Translations under genes and position numbers: made by a program
Source: Alteromonas_E sp965248545
GTDB taxonomy: Bacteria > Pseudomonadota > Gammaproteobacteria > Enterobacterales > Alteromonadaceae
Assembly (NCBI GenBank): GCA_965248545.1
Contig: OZ252110.1
Span: forward strand, 3,286,001 to 3,350,000
Length of the DNA stretch: 64,000 nucleotides
Direction of reading: 5' to 3'
Shown: positions 53,184 to 62,487 of the stretch, one piece after another
How the letters are laid out: each line of letters begins with the position of its first letter
Position numbering within the stretch: the stretch's first letter is position 1
The notes under the pieces: model-generated
Told to the model about the DNA's origin: nothing
Database searches by the model: none
Seen by the model: the letters and a program-made list of their open reading frames with translations, nothing else

Positions 53184-54092
53184 CTAACCGGTCAAAATAG
53201 CCTTGGCGACCTTGGATTGGTTGTCTTTACCCAAGGAGCGGGTAATCCTGTCGCCAGCAACGGCCAGTTTGTGCAAGTCAACGCCCGTTTTAATCCCCAT
53301 ACCATTGAGCATGTAAACGACGTCCTCACTAGCAACGTTGCCACTGGCACCCTTGGCATAAGGACAGCCACCTAGGCCGCCAACTGCCGAATCAATCGTT
53401 GCAATACCCATCTCAAGAGCAACCAGTATATTGGCCAGCGCTTGCCCATAGGTATCGTGAAAATGCACGGCCAAGGCCTCCTTGGGCACTACCGCCATTA
53501 CCGCGGCTAACATCTTCGCAGTTTTAACCGGCGTACCGACGCCAATGGTATCGCCTAATGAAATCTCATAGCAGCCCATGTCATAAAGTGTTTTACTCAC
53601 GCTAGCCACAGCTTCGGGAGCTATATCGCCCTCATATGGGCAACCAAGCACGCACGAAACATATCCACGTACTTTTATTTTGTCAGCTTTAGCTTGCGCC
53701 ATGATATCGGCAAACCTGGCGAGACTCTCTTCAATCGAACAGTTAATATTCTTTTGTGAGAAAGATTCAGACGCAGCACCAAAAATCGCAACTTCATCAG
53801 CATTTGCCTGGATAGCGGCTTGATAACCCCTTAAATTCGGCGTTAGAGCGGAATAAACGACGTCTGGTTGCCGCTTAATTTCTTCAAACACGGCGGCGCT
53901 ATCAGCCATTTGAGGTACCCACTTAGGCGAAACAAAACTGCCGGTTTCGACTCGTTTCAACCCTGCCGCAGCCAAGGATTCTACCAAGGTTGTTTTGTCC
54001 GCAAGTGGAATCGTTGCAGACTCATTTTGTAAGCCATCACGAGGCCCAACCTCGACAATACTGACATGAGTTGGATAGTGAACATCACTCAT
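53184..54092 (-). CDS. liuE: Hydroxymethylglutaryl-CoA lyase
   Basis: 302 residues from ATG 54092 (MSDVHYPTHVSIVEVGPRDGLQNE); an upstream extension to 54128 is rejected. The active-site block GLGGCPYAKGASGNVASED is the HMG-CoA lyase signature (catalytic Cys). The enzyme cleaves HMG-CoA to acetoacetate and acetyl-CoA, the last step of leucine catabolism. Its start overlaps the liuD stop by 8 bp (TGATGAGTGATG). Confidence 0.96.
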   Translation of the reverse strand: MSDVHYPTHVSIVEVGPRDGLQNESATIPLADKTTLVESLAAAGLKRVETGSFVSPKWVPQMADSAAVFEEIKRQPDVVYSALTPNLRGYQAAIQANADEVAIFGAASESFSQKNINCSIEESLARFADIMAQAKADKIKVRGYVSCVLGCPYEGDIAPEAVASVSKTLYDMGCYEISLGDTIGVGTPVKTAKMLAAVMAVVPKEALAVHFHDTYGQALANILVALEMGIATIDSAVGGLGGCPYAKGASGNVASEDVVYMLNGMGIKTGVDLHKLAVAGDRITRSLGKDNQSKVAKAILTG

Positions 54093-56088
54093 CAGCGGTG
54101 AACTCCAATAGTGCCGCGCCGCCATCAACTAGCGAGCCCGCTTCGAAATAAAACTCAGCGACAACGCCGTCAGCCGGGGCTTTAATCGTATGTTCCATCT
54201 TCATCGCTTCCATGATCAACAATGGCGTGTCTTTTTCGACCTTATCGCCAACTTGAACCAGTAAGGTGACAATGGTGCCGTTCATCGGTGCCGTAAGGCC
54301 ACCTTGATCGCCGGCGTCATCAACGATACCTAGGTCCGGTTGCACATGGCTAAACTGCATCGATTGTTGGTCGCTAAAGACATGATAATGGTGGTTGTCA
54401 AACGCGACAGTTAGCTGTCTGCGATGACCATCGACGTTGGCGTCTAAATGACCATTGCTAAGCGTACCGCTGCAGATGTGTGTTTTGCCACTAACCGTAA
54501 TTTTCCAAGCGTGATGCGCGTGTCCTGATTGGTAACTCGCCTGTACCTCAACCACTGTGTCGGCATCGAGATCGAGCTGTAAATGCTGAACATGTTCCTC
54601 ATTCGCTCGCCATGCATCCGCGAATAACGCCGGAGATAGCCATCCCGATTGCTTTTGCTGAATCTGCTGTTGTTGGGTGAGTAACACACTCAACGCTGCA
54701 TAAATCAGTAGTTCGTTGTCCGCTTGCAGGCTTTTCACGAACAAACTGTCTTCGTGTTGTTCAATGAAGCCGGTGGTTAATTCAGCATTAGCAAACGCCG
54801 GAGATGTCGCGATGTTGTACAAGAATTCTATATTCGTCGTAACACCGTGAATATGGTAGTCCTGCAACGCTTGCGCCATGCGCTTGAGCGCTTTGTCGCG
54901 ATCCTCATCCCAAACGATGAGTTTAGCGATCATGGGATCATAGAAGACTGACACTTCATCGCCTTCAACCACTCCGGTATCAACACGCACAAACGCGTTT
55001 TCTTGTGGCGGCCGCAGAATCGACAGTGTTCCGGTCGCGGGCAAGAACTCATTGTGGGGATCTTCAGCATAAACACGCGCTTCAAACGCATGCCCTTTGA
55101 TCGTAAGCTGCTCTTGAGCCACTGGCAGCGGTTCACCGCTGGCAACACGCAATTGCCACTCAACCAAATCTTGGCCAGTGATCATTTCCGTAACCGGGTG
55201 TTCAACTTGCAAGCGCGTATTCATTTCCATGAAGTAGAAGCTGCCATCCACGTCATACAAGAACTCAACCGTACCAGCGCCTACATAGTCGATCGCTTTT
55301 GCGGCTTTCAGGGCGGCTTCACCCATTTGCTCTCGAATTTCTTGCGCTAAACCAGGGGCAGGGGCTTCTTCAATCACTTTTTGGTGGCGCCTTTGTACTG
55401 AACAGTCTCGCTCAAACAAATACACCCCGTTGCCGTGTTGATCACAGAACACCTGAATTTCAACGTGACGAGGCTGCGTTAGGTATTTCTCAACCAACAT
55501 AATGTCATCGCTGAAACTCGCCATCGCTTCACGTTTAGCCGCGGCCAATCCAGCGTCAAATTCATCTGCACTGTGCACTTGGCGCATACCTTTACCACCG
55601 CCACCAGCGGCCGCTTTTAGCAGTACTGGGTAACCGATATCATCAGCAGCTTGACGCAATGTGTGTTCGCTTTGATCGTCGCCGTGATAACCCGGAACTA
55701 GCGGCACATCGGCGCGCTCCATAATGGATTTGGCTGCTGATTTAGAGCCCATGGCCTCAATCGCACCAATGGGTGGACCCACAAAGATGATATTGTTATC
55801 TGCACACTGTTGCGCAAAACCAGCATTTTCTGACAAAAAACCGTAACCGGGATGAATGGCTTGTGCACCCGTTTGCAGCGCGGCCTGAATGATTCGCTCG
55901 CCAATCAGATAGCTTTCTTTGGAGGCGGAACCACCGATATGAATAGCTTCGTCAGCCAATTGCACATGCAGGGCATTGGCGTCGGCATCGGAATAAACCG
56001 CAACGGTACTAATGCCCAATCGCTTCGCCGTTTTGATGATGCGACACGTGATTTCACCACGGTTCGCAATAAGTAATTTATTGATCAT
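54085..56088 (-). CDS. liuD: Methylcrotonyl-CoA carboxylase, biotin-containing alpha subunit
   Basis: 667 residues. Biotin carboxylase domain (1-about 450) with KAAAGGGGKGMRQVH, EKYLTQPRHVEIQVFCD and EMNTRLQVEHPVTE, then a linker, and a C-terminal biotinyl domain with LIMEAMKMEH (biotinylated Lys). The enzyme carboxylates 3-methylcrotonyl-CoA to 3-methylglutaconyl-CoA. Together with LiuB it forms the complex. Three bp after liuC. Confidence 0.95.
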   Translation of the reverse strand: MINKLLIANRGEITCRIIKTAKRLGISTVAVYSDADANALHVQLADEAIHIGGSASKESYLIGERIIQAALQTGAQAIHPGYGFLSENAGFAQQCADNNIIFVGPPIGAIEAMGSKSAAKSIMERADVPLVPGYHGDDQSEHTLRQAADDIGYPVLLKAAAGGGGKGMRQVHSADEFDAGLAAAKREAMASFSDDIMLVEKYLTQPRHVEIQVFCDQHGNGVYLFERDCSVQRRHQKVIEEAPAPGLAQEIREQMGEAALKAAKAIDYVGAGTVEFLYDVDGSFYFMEMNTRLQVEHPVTEMITGQDLVEWQLRVASGEPLPVAQEQLTIKGHAFEARVYAEDPHNEFLPATGTLSILRPPQENAFVRVDTGVVEGDEVSVFYDPMIAKLIVWDEDRDKALKRMAQALQDYHIHGVTTNIEFLYNIATSPAFANAELTTGFIEQHEDSLFVKSLQADNELLIYAALSVLLTQQQQIQQKQSGWLSPALFADAWRANEEHVQHLQLDLDADTVVEVQASYQSGHAHHAWKITVSGKTHICSGTLSNGHLDANVDGHRRQLTVAFDNHHYHVFSDQQSMQFSHVQPDLGIVDDAGDQGGLTAPMNGTIVTLLVQVGDKVEKDTPLLIMEAMKMEHTIKAPADGVVAEFYFEAGSLVDGGAALLEFTADE

Positions 56089-56091
56089 AAT

Positions 56092-56886
56092 TTAACCTTT
56101 TCGCCAGCTGGGAGAACGCTTTTCTAAGAAAGCACCCAAACCTTCTTGCCCTTCTTCGGATACACGCACATTGGCAATCAACTGACTAGTGGCGTCGATC
56201 AGCTCGTCATCAATCGGTTGATAGGCGACTTTGCTGACCAATGCCTTGCCTTGTTCGACCGCTCGTGGTCCATTGCCCAGAATGTGAGATACAAGTTCTT
56301 CTACCGTATCATCCAAGGCATCTTCACTGACCGTTTCACTGATTAAGCCTAGACGTCTAGCGCGACGAGACGAAAATACTTCTGCAGTGGTGAAATAGCG
56401 TTTCGCAACGCGTGGACCCAAGGCTTCAATCACATAGGGGGAGATGGTTGCCGGAACTAAGCCAATTTTCGCTTCGCTCAAACAGAATTTACTGAGCTTG
56501 TTGGCAACCGCCATATCACAACAGGCAATCAGGCCCACAGCCCCGCCAAAAGCGGCGCCTTGAACTCTGGCAATTGTGGGTACGCGTAACCTGTAAAGCG
56601 TTCTAAACATAGCCGCTAAGGCATCCGCATCGGCTTTATTTTGTTCATATGAGTAGCCCGCCATACGACGCATCCAAGACAAGTCAGCGCCGGCGCAAAA
56701 ACTCTTGCCATTGGCCGCGAGTATCATCACTCGGGCCTCTCTGTCTTGCTCAACCTGGTTAAAGCAAGCGGTCAGCTCGGCTATCATTTCATCATTAAAT
56801 GCGTTGTGCTTTTCCGCACGGTTTAATGTTACCGTGACAACGCCTTGAGGATTCTTTTCGACGATCACATTTTCAAAAGTGTTCAT
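56092..56886 (-). CDS. liuC: Methylglutaconyl-CoA hydratase (enoyl-CoA hydratase family)
   Basis: 264 residues with the crotonase blocks FCAGADLSWMRR and GAAFGGAVGLIACCDMAVA. The position in the liu operon assigns it to hydrating 3-methylglutaconyl-CoA to HMG-CoA; sequence alone would say only enoyl-CoA hydratase. 8 bp after liuB. Confidence 0.93.
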   Translation of the reverse strand: MNTFENVIVEKNPQGVVTVTLNRAEKHNAFNDEMIAELTACFNQVEQDREARVMILAANGKSFCAGADLSWMRRMAGYSYEQNKADADALAAMFRTLYRLRVPTIARVQGAAFGGAVGLIACCDMAVANKLSKFCLSEAKIGLVPATISPYVIEALGPRVAKRYFTTAEVFSSRRARRLGLISETVSEDALDDTVEELVSHILGNGPRAVEQGKALVSKVAYQPIDDELIDATSQLIANVRVSEEGQEGLGAFLEKRSPSWRKG

Positions 56887-56894
56887 GGGGATCC

Positions 56895-58505
56895 TTACAT
56901 TCTGAACACGCCAAAGCGTGTTTCTTCAATCGGCTTGTTCAACGCTGCGGAGAGAGACAGTCCAAGCACCCGACGTGTATCAGCTGGGTCTATCACACCG
57001 TCATCCCAAAGGCGGGCAGAGGCATAGTACGGATGACCTTGCTGTTCGTAGGTCTCAACAATTGGCTGTTTGAAAGCGGATTCTTGCTCTTCACTCCAGG
57101 CTTCGCCGGCGCGATCTTTTTGGTCGCGTTTCACTTGTGCCAACACACCAGCAGCCTGCTCACCACCCATAACGGAAATACGAGCATTGGGCCACATAAA
57201 CAGAAAACGCGGATCGTATGCCCGACCACACATTCCATAGTTACCAGCACCGAAACTACCACCAATAAGTACGGTTAATTTCGGCACTTTGGCACAGGCC
57301 ACGGCGGTTACCATTTTGGCGCCATGCTTGGCGATCCCGCCAGATTCATACTGCTTACCGACCATAAAGCCAGTGATATTTTGTAAAAACACCAGTGGGA
57401 TCTTGCGCTGTGCGCAAAGCTCAATGAAGTGTGCGCCTTTTTGCGCTGACTCAGAGAATAAGATGCCATTGTTGCCAATGATGCCGACAGGCATACCGTA
57501 AATACGCGCGAAACCGCATACTAGGGTTGTGCCAAAGAGAGATTTGAATTCGTCAAATTCAGAACCATCCACGATACGCGCAATAATCTCACGAACATCA
57601 TAAGGTTGTTTTGCATCCTTTGGCACGACGCCATAGATTTCTTCCGGTGCATAGGCCGGTTCAACTGACTCGCGAATATCCATTTGCTGGGCGTCTTTGT
57701 TGCGATTCAATCGCGCAACCGCATCGCGCGCGATACTCAACGCGTGGTGGTCATTGTTCGCTAAGTGATCAACAACGCCTGAGGTACGGCAGTGCACATC
57801 ACCACCACCGAGATCTTCGGCACTCACCACTTCACCCGTCGCCGCTTTGACCAGTGGAGGACCACCCAAAAAGATGGTGCCTTGGTTCTTGACAATAATA
57901 GATTCGTCAGCCATTGCTGGAACATATGCGCCACCAGCGGTACAAGAGCCCATGACTACAGCGATTTGTGGAATATTCTGCGCAGATAAATTGGCTTGAT
58001 TAAAGAAAATTCTGCCAAAGTGCTCGCGATCGGGGAATACGTCGTCTTGGCGCGGTAGGTTAGCACCACCAGAATCGACTAAGTAAATACAGGGCAGATT
58101 GTTTTGCTCTGCAATAGTTTGCGCGCGTAGATGCTTTTTAACCGTAAGTGGATAGTAGGTTCCGCCTTTAACCGTGGCATCGTTCGCCACGATCATACAC
58201 TCAACACCACTGACCAAGCCGATACCAGCAACTACGCCTGCACTCGGGACGTAATCTTCGTATACATCCCAAGCGGCGAGTTGACCAATTTCTAAAAATG
58301 GCGAGCCCGGATCGAGAAGCACATTGATACGATCGCGGGGCAGTAATTTGCCACGGTCAGTGTGCCGTTTGTTGGCTTTCTCGCCACCACCTAATTTGAT
58401 TTGGGCTATTTTGTTGCGCAGATCATTGACTTGCGCCTGCATATGCTCAACGTTGTCAGTAAACGCCTGACTGTTAGTATTGATTTGACTAATAATCCGA
58501 GGCAC
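56895..58505 (-). CDS. liuB: Methylcrotonyl-CoA carboxylase, carboxyltransferase beta subunit
   Basis: 536 residues, the length of MCC-beta. N-terminal and C-terminal crotonase-type halves with YLVDSGGANLPRQDDVFPDREHFGRIF, MGSCTAGGAYVPAMADESIIV and NITGFMVGKQYESGGIAKHGAKM, which are typical of MCC-beta. It transfers the carboxyl group from LiuD-biotin to 3-methylcrotonyl-CoA. Located 50 bp after liuA. Confidence 0.96.
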   Translation of the reverse strand: MPRIISQINTNSQAFTDNVEHMQAQVNDLRNKIAQIKLGGGEKANKRHTDRGKLLPRDRINVLLDPGSPFLEIGQLAAWDVYEDYVPSAGVVAGIGLVSGVECMIVANDATVKGGTYYPLTVKKHLRAQTIAEQNNLPCIYLVDSGGANLPRQDDVFPDREHFGRIFFNQANLSAQNIPQIAVVMGSCTAGGAYVPAMADESIIVKNQGTIFLGGPPLVKAATGEVVSAEDLGGGDVHCRTSGVVDHLANNDHHALSIARDAVARLNRNKDAQQMDIRESVEPAYAPEEIYGVVPKDAKQPYDVREIIARIVDGSEFDEFKSLFGTTLVCGFARIYGMPVGIIGNNGILFSESAQKGAHFIELCAQRKIPLVFLQNITGFMVGKQYESGGIAKHGAKMVTAVACAKVPKLTVLIGGSFGAGNYGMCGRAYDPRFLFMWPNARISVMGGEQAAGVLAQVKRDQKDRAGEAWSEEQESAFKQPIVETYEQQGHPYYASARLWDDGVIDPADTRRVLGLSLSAALNKPIEETRFGVFRM

Positions 58506-58555
58506 GCCTTATCTCCCAGTTATTTTACGTAAGATAATTGACAATCGTTGCTGCA

Positions 58556-59725
58556 TTACGCTGACTCTTTGAAGAGTTCACGGCCAATTAGCATGCGTCG
58601 GATCTCAGACGTTCCGGCACCAATTTCATATAATTTCGCATCGCGTAATAGGCGTCCCGTTGGGTATTCATTGATATAGCCATTGCCACCTAACAATTGA
58701 ATGGCATCGAGCGCCATCTTGGTCGCAAGTTCAGCAGAATACAGGATAGCACCGGCAGCATCTTTACGCGTTGTTTCGCCCCGATCACAAGACTGTGCCA
58801 CTGCATACACATATGCGCGTGCTGCATTCATTTGAGTATACATATCGGCGATTTTTCCCTGCACCAATTGGAATTCGCCAATTGATTGGCCAAACTGCTG
58901 ACGATCGTGAATGTAAGGTACAACCACATCCATGCACGCTTGCATGATGCCCAGTGGTCCGCCAGATAAAACTAAGCGTTCGTAATCCAAACCGCTCATT
59001 AGAACCCTCACGCCACCGCCTTCAACACCGAGAATGTTTTCTTCTGGTACTTCACAGTCCTCAAACACCAATTCACAAGTGTTCGAAGAACGCATACCGA
59101 GCTTGTCGAGTTTTTGCGCTTGCGAGAAGCCTTTCATGCCGCGTTCAACGATAAATGCAGTGATCCCTTTAGGACCAGCGTTGACATCTGTCTTGGCGTA
59201 AATAACGTAGGTGTTGGCGTCTGGACCGTTTGTGATCCACATTTTATTACCGTTGAGGATATAGCGATCACCTTGCTTGTCAGCGCGTAGTTTCATACTC
59301 ACCACGTCTGAACCTGCATTGGGTTCACTCATGGCAAGTGCGCCAATGTGTTCACCCGAAACCAGTTTAGGCAGGTATTTCGCGCGTTGTGCATCGTTAC
59401 CATTTTTATAAATTTGATTGACGCACAAATTTGAATGAGCACCGTAGCTCAAACCAATACCAGCAGACGCTCGGCTGACTTCTTCCATCGCTATTGTGTG
59501 CGCGAGATAGCCCATGTTCGAACCACCGTACTCCTCAGAAACGGTTACCCCTAAAAGGCCCATTTCACCCAGTTTTGGCCACAACTGATTTGGGAAAGCA
59601 TTCCCTTCATCTGCCTGCTCGGCTAACGGTGCAATTTCGCCTTGAGAAAACTGATAAACGTGCTCGCGCAACATATCGATGTCTTCACCGAGGCCAAAGT
59701 TCAATGTAGGGTAAGGGGTGTTCAT
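58556..59725 (-). CDS. liuA: Isovaleryl-CoA dehydrogenase
   Basis: 389 residues from ATG 59725 (MNTPYPTLNFGLGEDIDML); reading is open to 59767. Acyl-CoA dehydrogenase fold with GALAMSEPNAGSDVVSMKLRA (FAD), KMWITNGPDANTYV, and the C-terminal LLGGNGYINEYPTGRLLRDAKLYEIGAGTSEIRRM. The isovaleryl-CoA assignment comes from the YERLVLSGGPLGIM block and from the operon. It passes electrons to ETF. The start codon overlaps the liuR stop by 4 bp. Confidence 0.96.
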   Translation of the reverse strand: MNTPYPTLNFGLGEDIDMLREHVYQFSQGEIAPLAEQADEGNAFPNQLWPKLGEMGLLGVTVSEEYGGSNMGYLAHTIAMEEVSRASAGIGLSYGAHSNLCVNQIYKNGNDAQRAKYLPKLVSGEHIGALAMSEPNAGSDVVSMKLRADKQGDRYILNGNKMWITNGPDANTYVIYAKTDVNAGPKGITAFIVERGMKGFSQAQKLDKLGMRSSNTCELVFEDCEVPEENILGVEGGGVRVLMSGLDYERLVLSGGPLGIMQACMDVVVPYIHDRQQFGQSIGEFQLVQGKIADMYTQMNAARAYVYAVAQSCDRGETTRKDAAGAILYSAELATKMALDAIQLLGGNGYINEYPTGRLLRDAKLYEIGAGTSEIRRMLIGRELFKESA

Positions 59726-60120
59726 AGTGATTTTCCTCGTTCTAATTCGTTCAGTTCTTCGCGGCATCGCGTTTCGACTTCGTCTAGCTCATTCATTAGC
59801 ATCTGAATGTCGTCGAGTTGTTGGCGCAGCAAAGCTCGTTTGTGTTCAGTCATCTGCAGCATGGCGCTTAGCTGTGCTGCAGAGTTGGGATTCGTGTCGT
59901 ACAATTCAAATAGGTTTTTCACTTCTGCCAAAGAGAAGCCTAGGCGCTTTCCACGCAGAATCAATTTCAGGCGAACCTGATCTTTGGTGTGGTAAACGCG
60001 CGATTGACCAACCCGCTCAGGAGTCAGCAACGATTGTTCTTCATAGAAACGAATTGAACGCGGGGTGATATCAAACAGCTTGGCTAATTCCCCAATCGTG
60101 TATGTTCGTTCATTTGTCAT
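59722..60120 (-). CDS. liuR: MerR-family regulator of the liu operon
   Basis: 132 residues. N-terminal MerR winged helix (YTIGELAKLFDITPRSIRFYEEQSLLTPERVGQSRVYHTKD), then the long coiled-coil dimerisation helix. Its place at the head of liuA-E with the palindromes just upstream identifies it as LiuR, the known gammaproteobacterial regulator of this pathway. It probably responds to a branched-chain acyl-CoA. Confidence 0.94.
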   Translation of the reverse strand: MTNERTYTIGELAKLFDITPRSIRFYEEQSLLTPERVGQSRVYHTKDQVRLKLILRGKRLGFSLAEVKNLFELYDTNPNSAAQLSAMLQMTEHKRALLRQQLDDIQMLMNELDEVETRCREELNELERGKSL

Positions 60121-60218
60121 ATGTGCTACCTATGATTGTTATGAAATGTTTACGCGTTTCATCGTGGTGAGGTGGCAATTAGCTCGTAACGCTTGTCGAC
60201 AACTTCATTACACGATAA

Positions 60219-60236
60219 GTTTACGTTTACGTAAAC
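60219..60236. promoter_or_regulatory. LiuR-type operator box 1
   Basis: GTTTACGTTTACGTAAAC, a near-perfect palindrome of GTTTACGT and ACGTAAAC halves. It lies in the divergent region between liuR and the thiolase. Confidence 0.75.
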
Positions 60237-60241
60237 CTCAA

Positions 60242-60258
60242 TTAACGTAAAGGTAAAG
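60242..60258. promoter_or_regulatory. LiuR-type operator box 2
   Basis: TTAACGTAAAGGTAAAG (reverse: CTTTACCTTTACGTTAA) resembles the same palindrome with more mismatches. It sits 5 bp after box 1. Confidence 0.5.
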
Positions 60259-60377
60259 TAGCGCTCGCTTTTCGTCAACTGATCGCGGCAATGGCTTGTC
60301 CATACAACCAAAGTCGTGTGTCAAATTAGATGTACGAGTGCTAGGTTTATCCGTAACAATCACTAAGGGTAAAAAAG

Positions 60378-61553
60378 ATGAGCCAAGAATCGGTTGTAAT
60401 TGTAGCTGCAAAACGTACCGCTATGGGCGGTTTTATGGGAGGGTTATCCTCAGTTCCTGCAACCACACTCGGCAGTAGCGCTATTTCAGCGGTGCTAGAA
60501 GGCGTCGACGGTGAGCAAGTTGATGAAGTGATTATGGGCTGTGTACTGCCCGCTGGACAAGGTCAGGCACCCGCACGTCAAGCGACGCTCGGGGCTGGTT
60601 TACCCCTTGCGGCAGGCGCCACTACTTTAAACAAAGTGTGTGGCTCGGGCATGAAAGCAGTCATGCTTGCACATGACCTCATTAAAGCCGGTTCGGCCAG
60701 TGTTGTCGTCGCAGGCGGGATGGAGAGCATGAGCAATGCTCCCTATATTCTGCCAAAGGCACGCGGTGGGATGCGTATGGGTCATGGTCAAGTGCTTGAT
60801 CACATGATGTTGGATGGACTCGAAAATGCCTACGACGGGCAAGCGATGGGCTGCTTTGCTCAAGGTACAGCGGATGATGAAGGGATCACTCGTGAGCAGA
60901 TGGATGAATTTGCACTTAGCTCGTTGACCAAAGCTGGCAATGCAATTGAATCAGGCGCTTTCAAAAATGAAATCGTTCCGGTCACCATCAAAACGCGTAA
61001 AGGCGAAGTCGTATTTGATACCGATGAAGGTCCGGGTGCTGCTCGACCAGAGAAGATCCCGACTTTGCGTCCAGCATTCAAAAAAGATGGCACAGTAACG
61101 GCTGCGAACTCGAGCTCCATTTCAGACGGTGCGGCTGCTTTGTTAGTGATGTCTGAAAGTAAAGCCAATGAACTAGGTTTAGCTCCGATGGCCAAAATTG
61201 TTGCCCATGCGACTAACGCGATTAAGCCAGAAGATTTCACGGTTGCTCCGGTTGGCGCCGTGGAGAAAGTGTTCGCCAAAGCGGGTTGGAGTAAAGACGA
61301 TGTCGATCTGTTTGAAATCAACGAAGCGTTCGCAATGGTGACCATGTTAGGCATCAGTAAACTTGGACTAGATGCTGACAAAGTTAATATTAACGGCGGC
61401 GCTTGTGCGCTAGGGCATCCAATCGGTGCTAGCGGTGCCCGTATCTTAGTGACTTTGCTGCACGCGTTGAAACTTCAAGGCAAGAAGAAAGGTGTCGCGG
61501 CGCTATGTATCGGTGGCGGTGAAGGAACGGCACTAGCCGTCGAACTGTGTTGA
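60378..61553 (+). CDS. Acetyl-CoA acetyltransferase (thiolase II)
   Basis: 391 residues. Catalytic Cys in LNKVCGSGMKAVM, the central active-site loop, and the C-terminal NGGACALGHPIGASGAR (His/Cys pair). Thiolases of this type condense or cleave acetoacetyl-CoA. The divergent position with LiuR boxes suggests it uses acetoacetyl-CoA made from leucine carbon. No succinyl-CoA:acetoacetate CoA-transferase is in the window, so the activation step is elsewhere. An atoB-type call is plausible. Confidence 0.94.
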   Translation: MSQESVVIVAAKRTAMGGFMGGLSSVPATTLGSSAISAVLEGVDGEQVDEVIMGCVLPAGQGQAPARQATLGAGLPLAAGATTLNKVCGSGMKAVMLAHDLIKAGSASVVVAGGMESMSNAPYILPKARGGMRMGHGQVLDHMMLDGLENAYDGQAMGCFAQGTADDEGITREQMDEFALSSLTKAGNAIESGAFKNEIVPVTIKTRKGEVVFDTDEGPGAARPEKIPTLRPAFKKDGTVTAANSSSISDGAAALLVMSESKANELGLAPMAKIVAHATNAIKPEDFTVAPVGAVEKVFAKAGWSKDDVDLFEINEAFAMVTMLGISKLGLDADKVNINGGACALGHPIGASGARILVTLLHALKLQGKKKGVAALCIGGGEGTALAVELC

Positions 61554-61573
61554 TTATTGCGTAAGTTATCTGT

Positions 61574-61604
61574 AAAAAAGGGCACCTCGAGTGCTCTTTT
61601 TTTT
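61574..61604 (+). terminator. Rho-independent terminator after the thiolase
   Basis: Stem AAAAAAGGGCAC / GTGCTCTTTTTT (12 pairs with one G-U) with a CTCGA loop and a long T-run. It overlaps the longer reading of the next gene, which argues for that gene's start at 61627. Confidence 0.92.
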
Positions 61605-61626
61605 GAATTTTCTAAAGACAACAATA

Positions 61627-62487
61627 ATGAAACGGAAATCTAAACCTATTTTATCCATCGTAAGTGCTGCGGTTCTCACGCTCGGCCTGACACAATCAGC
61701 TCTCGCTACAGATGCCGAAGCAGAAACAAAGTGGCTGAAACAAGTTCCTTTTTCAGCGGTAACTCAACTTGAATACCAAGAACCAACGACCCGTTTAACC
61801 TATGGTAGTGACGAGTCACAATTCATCGAAGCGTGGGCGTCAAATGGACGTGCTGAAATTCACCCCAATTCAATTGGGCTTGTGCTTGTGCATGGCGGCT
61901 GTTGGCTGAAAGATTATGGCGTGGATCACATACGGCCAATGGCCTCAGCGCTAGCAGCAAGAGGGTTCAATGTATTTGCCATCGAATACCGCAGAACGGG
62001 TCAAGAAGGGGGAGGATGGCCCGGCAGCCTTGAGGATGTGAATGCTGCGATGAAGATGGTGCGTGAGCAGCATCCGCAAATGGTGTTGACTGGGATCGGC
62101 CATTCCGCTGGAGGTCACCTTGCATTGCTTGCGGCAACTGATCCGAGTTTGAAACTAAATGCGATTATCGGTCTTGCTGCGATCACAGATGTTAGCTCTT
62201 ACGGAAAAGGTGAAAATGGTTGCCAGAAAGCAACGGCAAGCTTTATGGGGGGGACGGAAGAAGCGCGCAAAGACGAATATGCTGCGGCAAACACGCGTAA
62301 CAAAAACGTGATCCCTCCCTTATATTTGCTGACCGGCAAAGCGGATAAAATCGTACCCCTTGACCAACATCGCCATCCACAGGCCAAAAAGTTTGCGGGA
62401 GAGGGCATTGGTCATTTCGATTGGATCCATCCAGAGTCTGAAGCGTATCAACGGCTAATCAACACACTAAGCCGTTTATATGACTAA
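61627..62487 (+). CDS. Kynurenine formamidase-like alpha/beta hydrolase with signal peptide
   Basis: 286 residues from ATG 61627. An N-terminal signal-like segment (KPILSIVSAAVLTLGLTQSALAT) is followed by an alpha/beta hydrolase with the HGG-x-W motif H89GGCW, nucleophile elbow GHSAGG (Ser160), and late Asp (GKADKIVP) and His (GIGHFDW). HGGxW and the link to kynureninase point to N-formylkynurenine formamidase (AFMID type). The last 8 bp overlap kynU, a mark of translational coupling. The apparent export is odd, as kynureninase is cytosolic. Confidence 0.8.
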   Translation: MKRKSKPILSIVSAAVLTLGLTQSALATDAEAETKWLKQVPFSAVTQLEYQEPTTRLTYGSDESQFIEAWASNGRAEIHPNSIGLVLVHGGCWLKDYGVDHIRPMASALAARGFNVFAIEYRRTGQEGGGWPGSLEDVNAAMKMVREQHPQMVLTGIGHSAGGHLALLAATDPSLKLNAIIGLAAITDVSSYGKGENGCQKATASFMGGTEEARKDEYAAANTRNKNVIPPLYLLTGKADKIVPLDQHRHPQAKKFAGEGIGHFDWIHPESEAYQRLINTLSRLYD

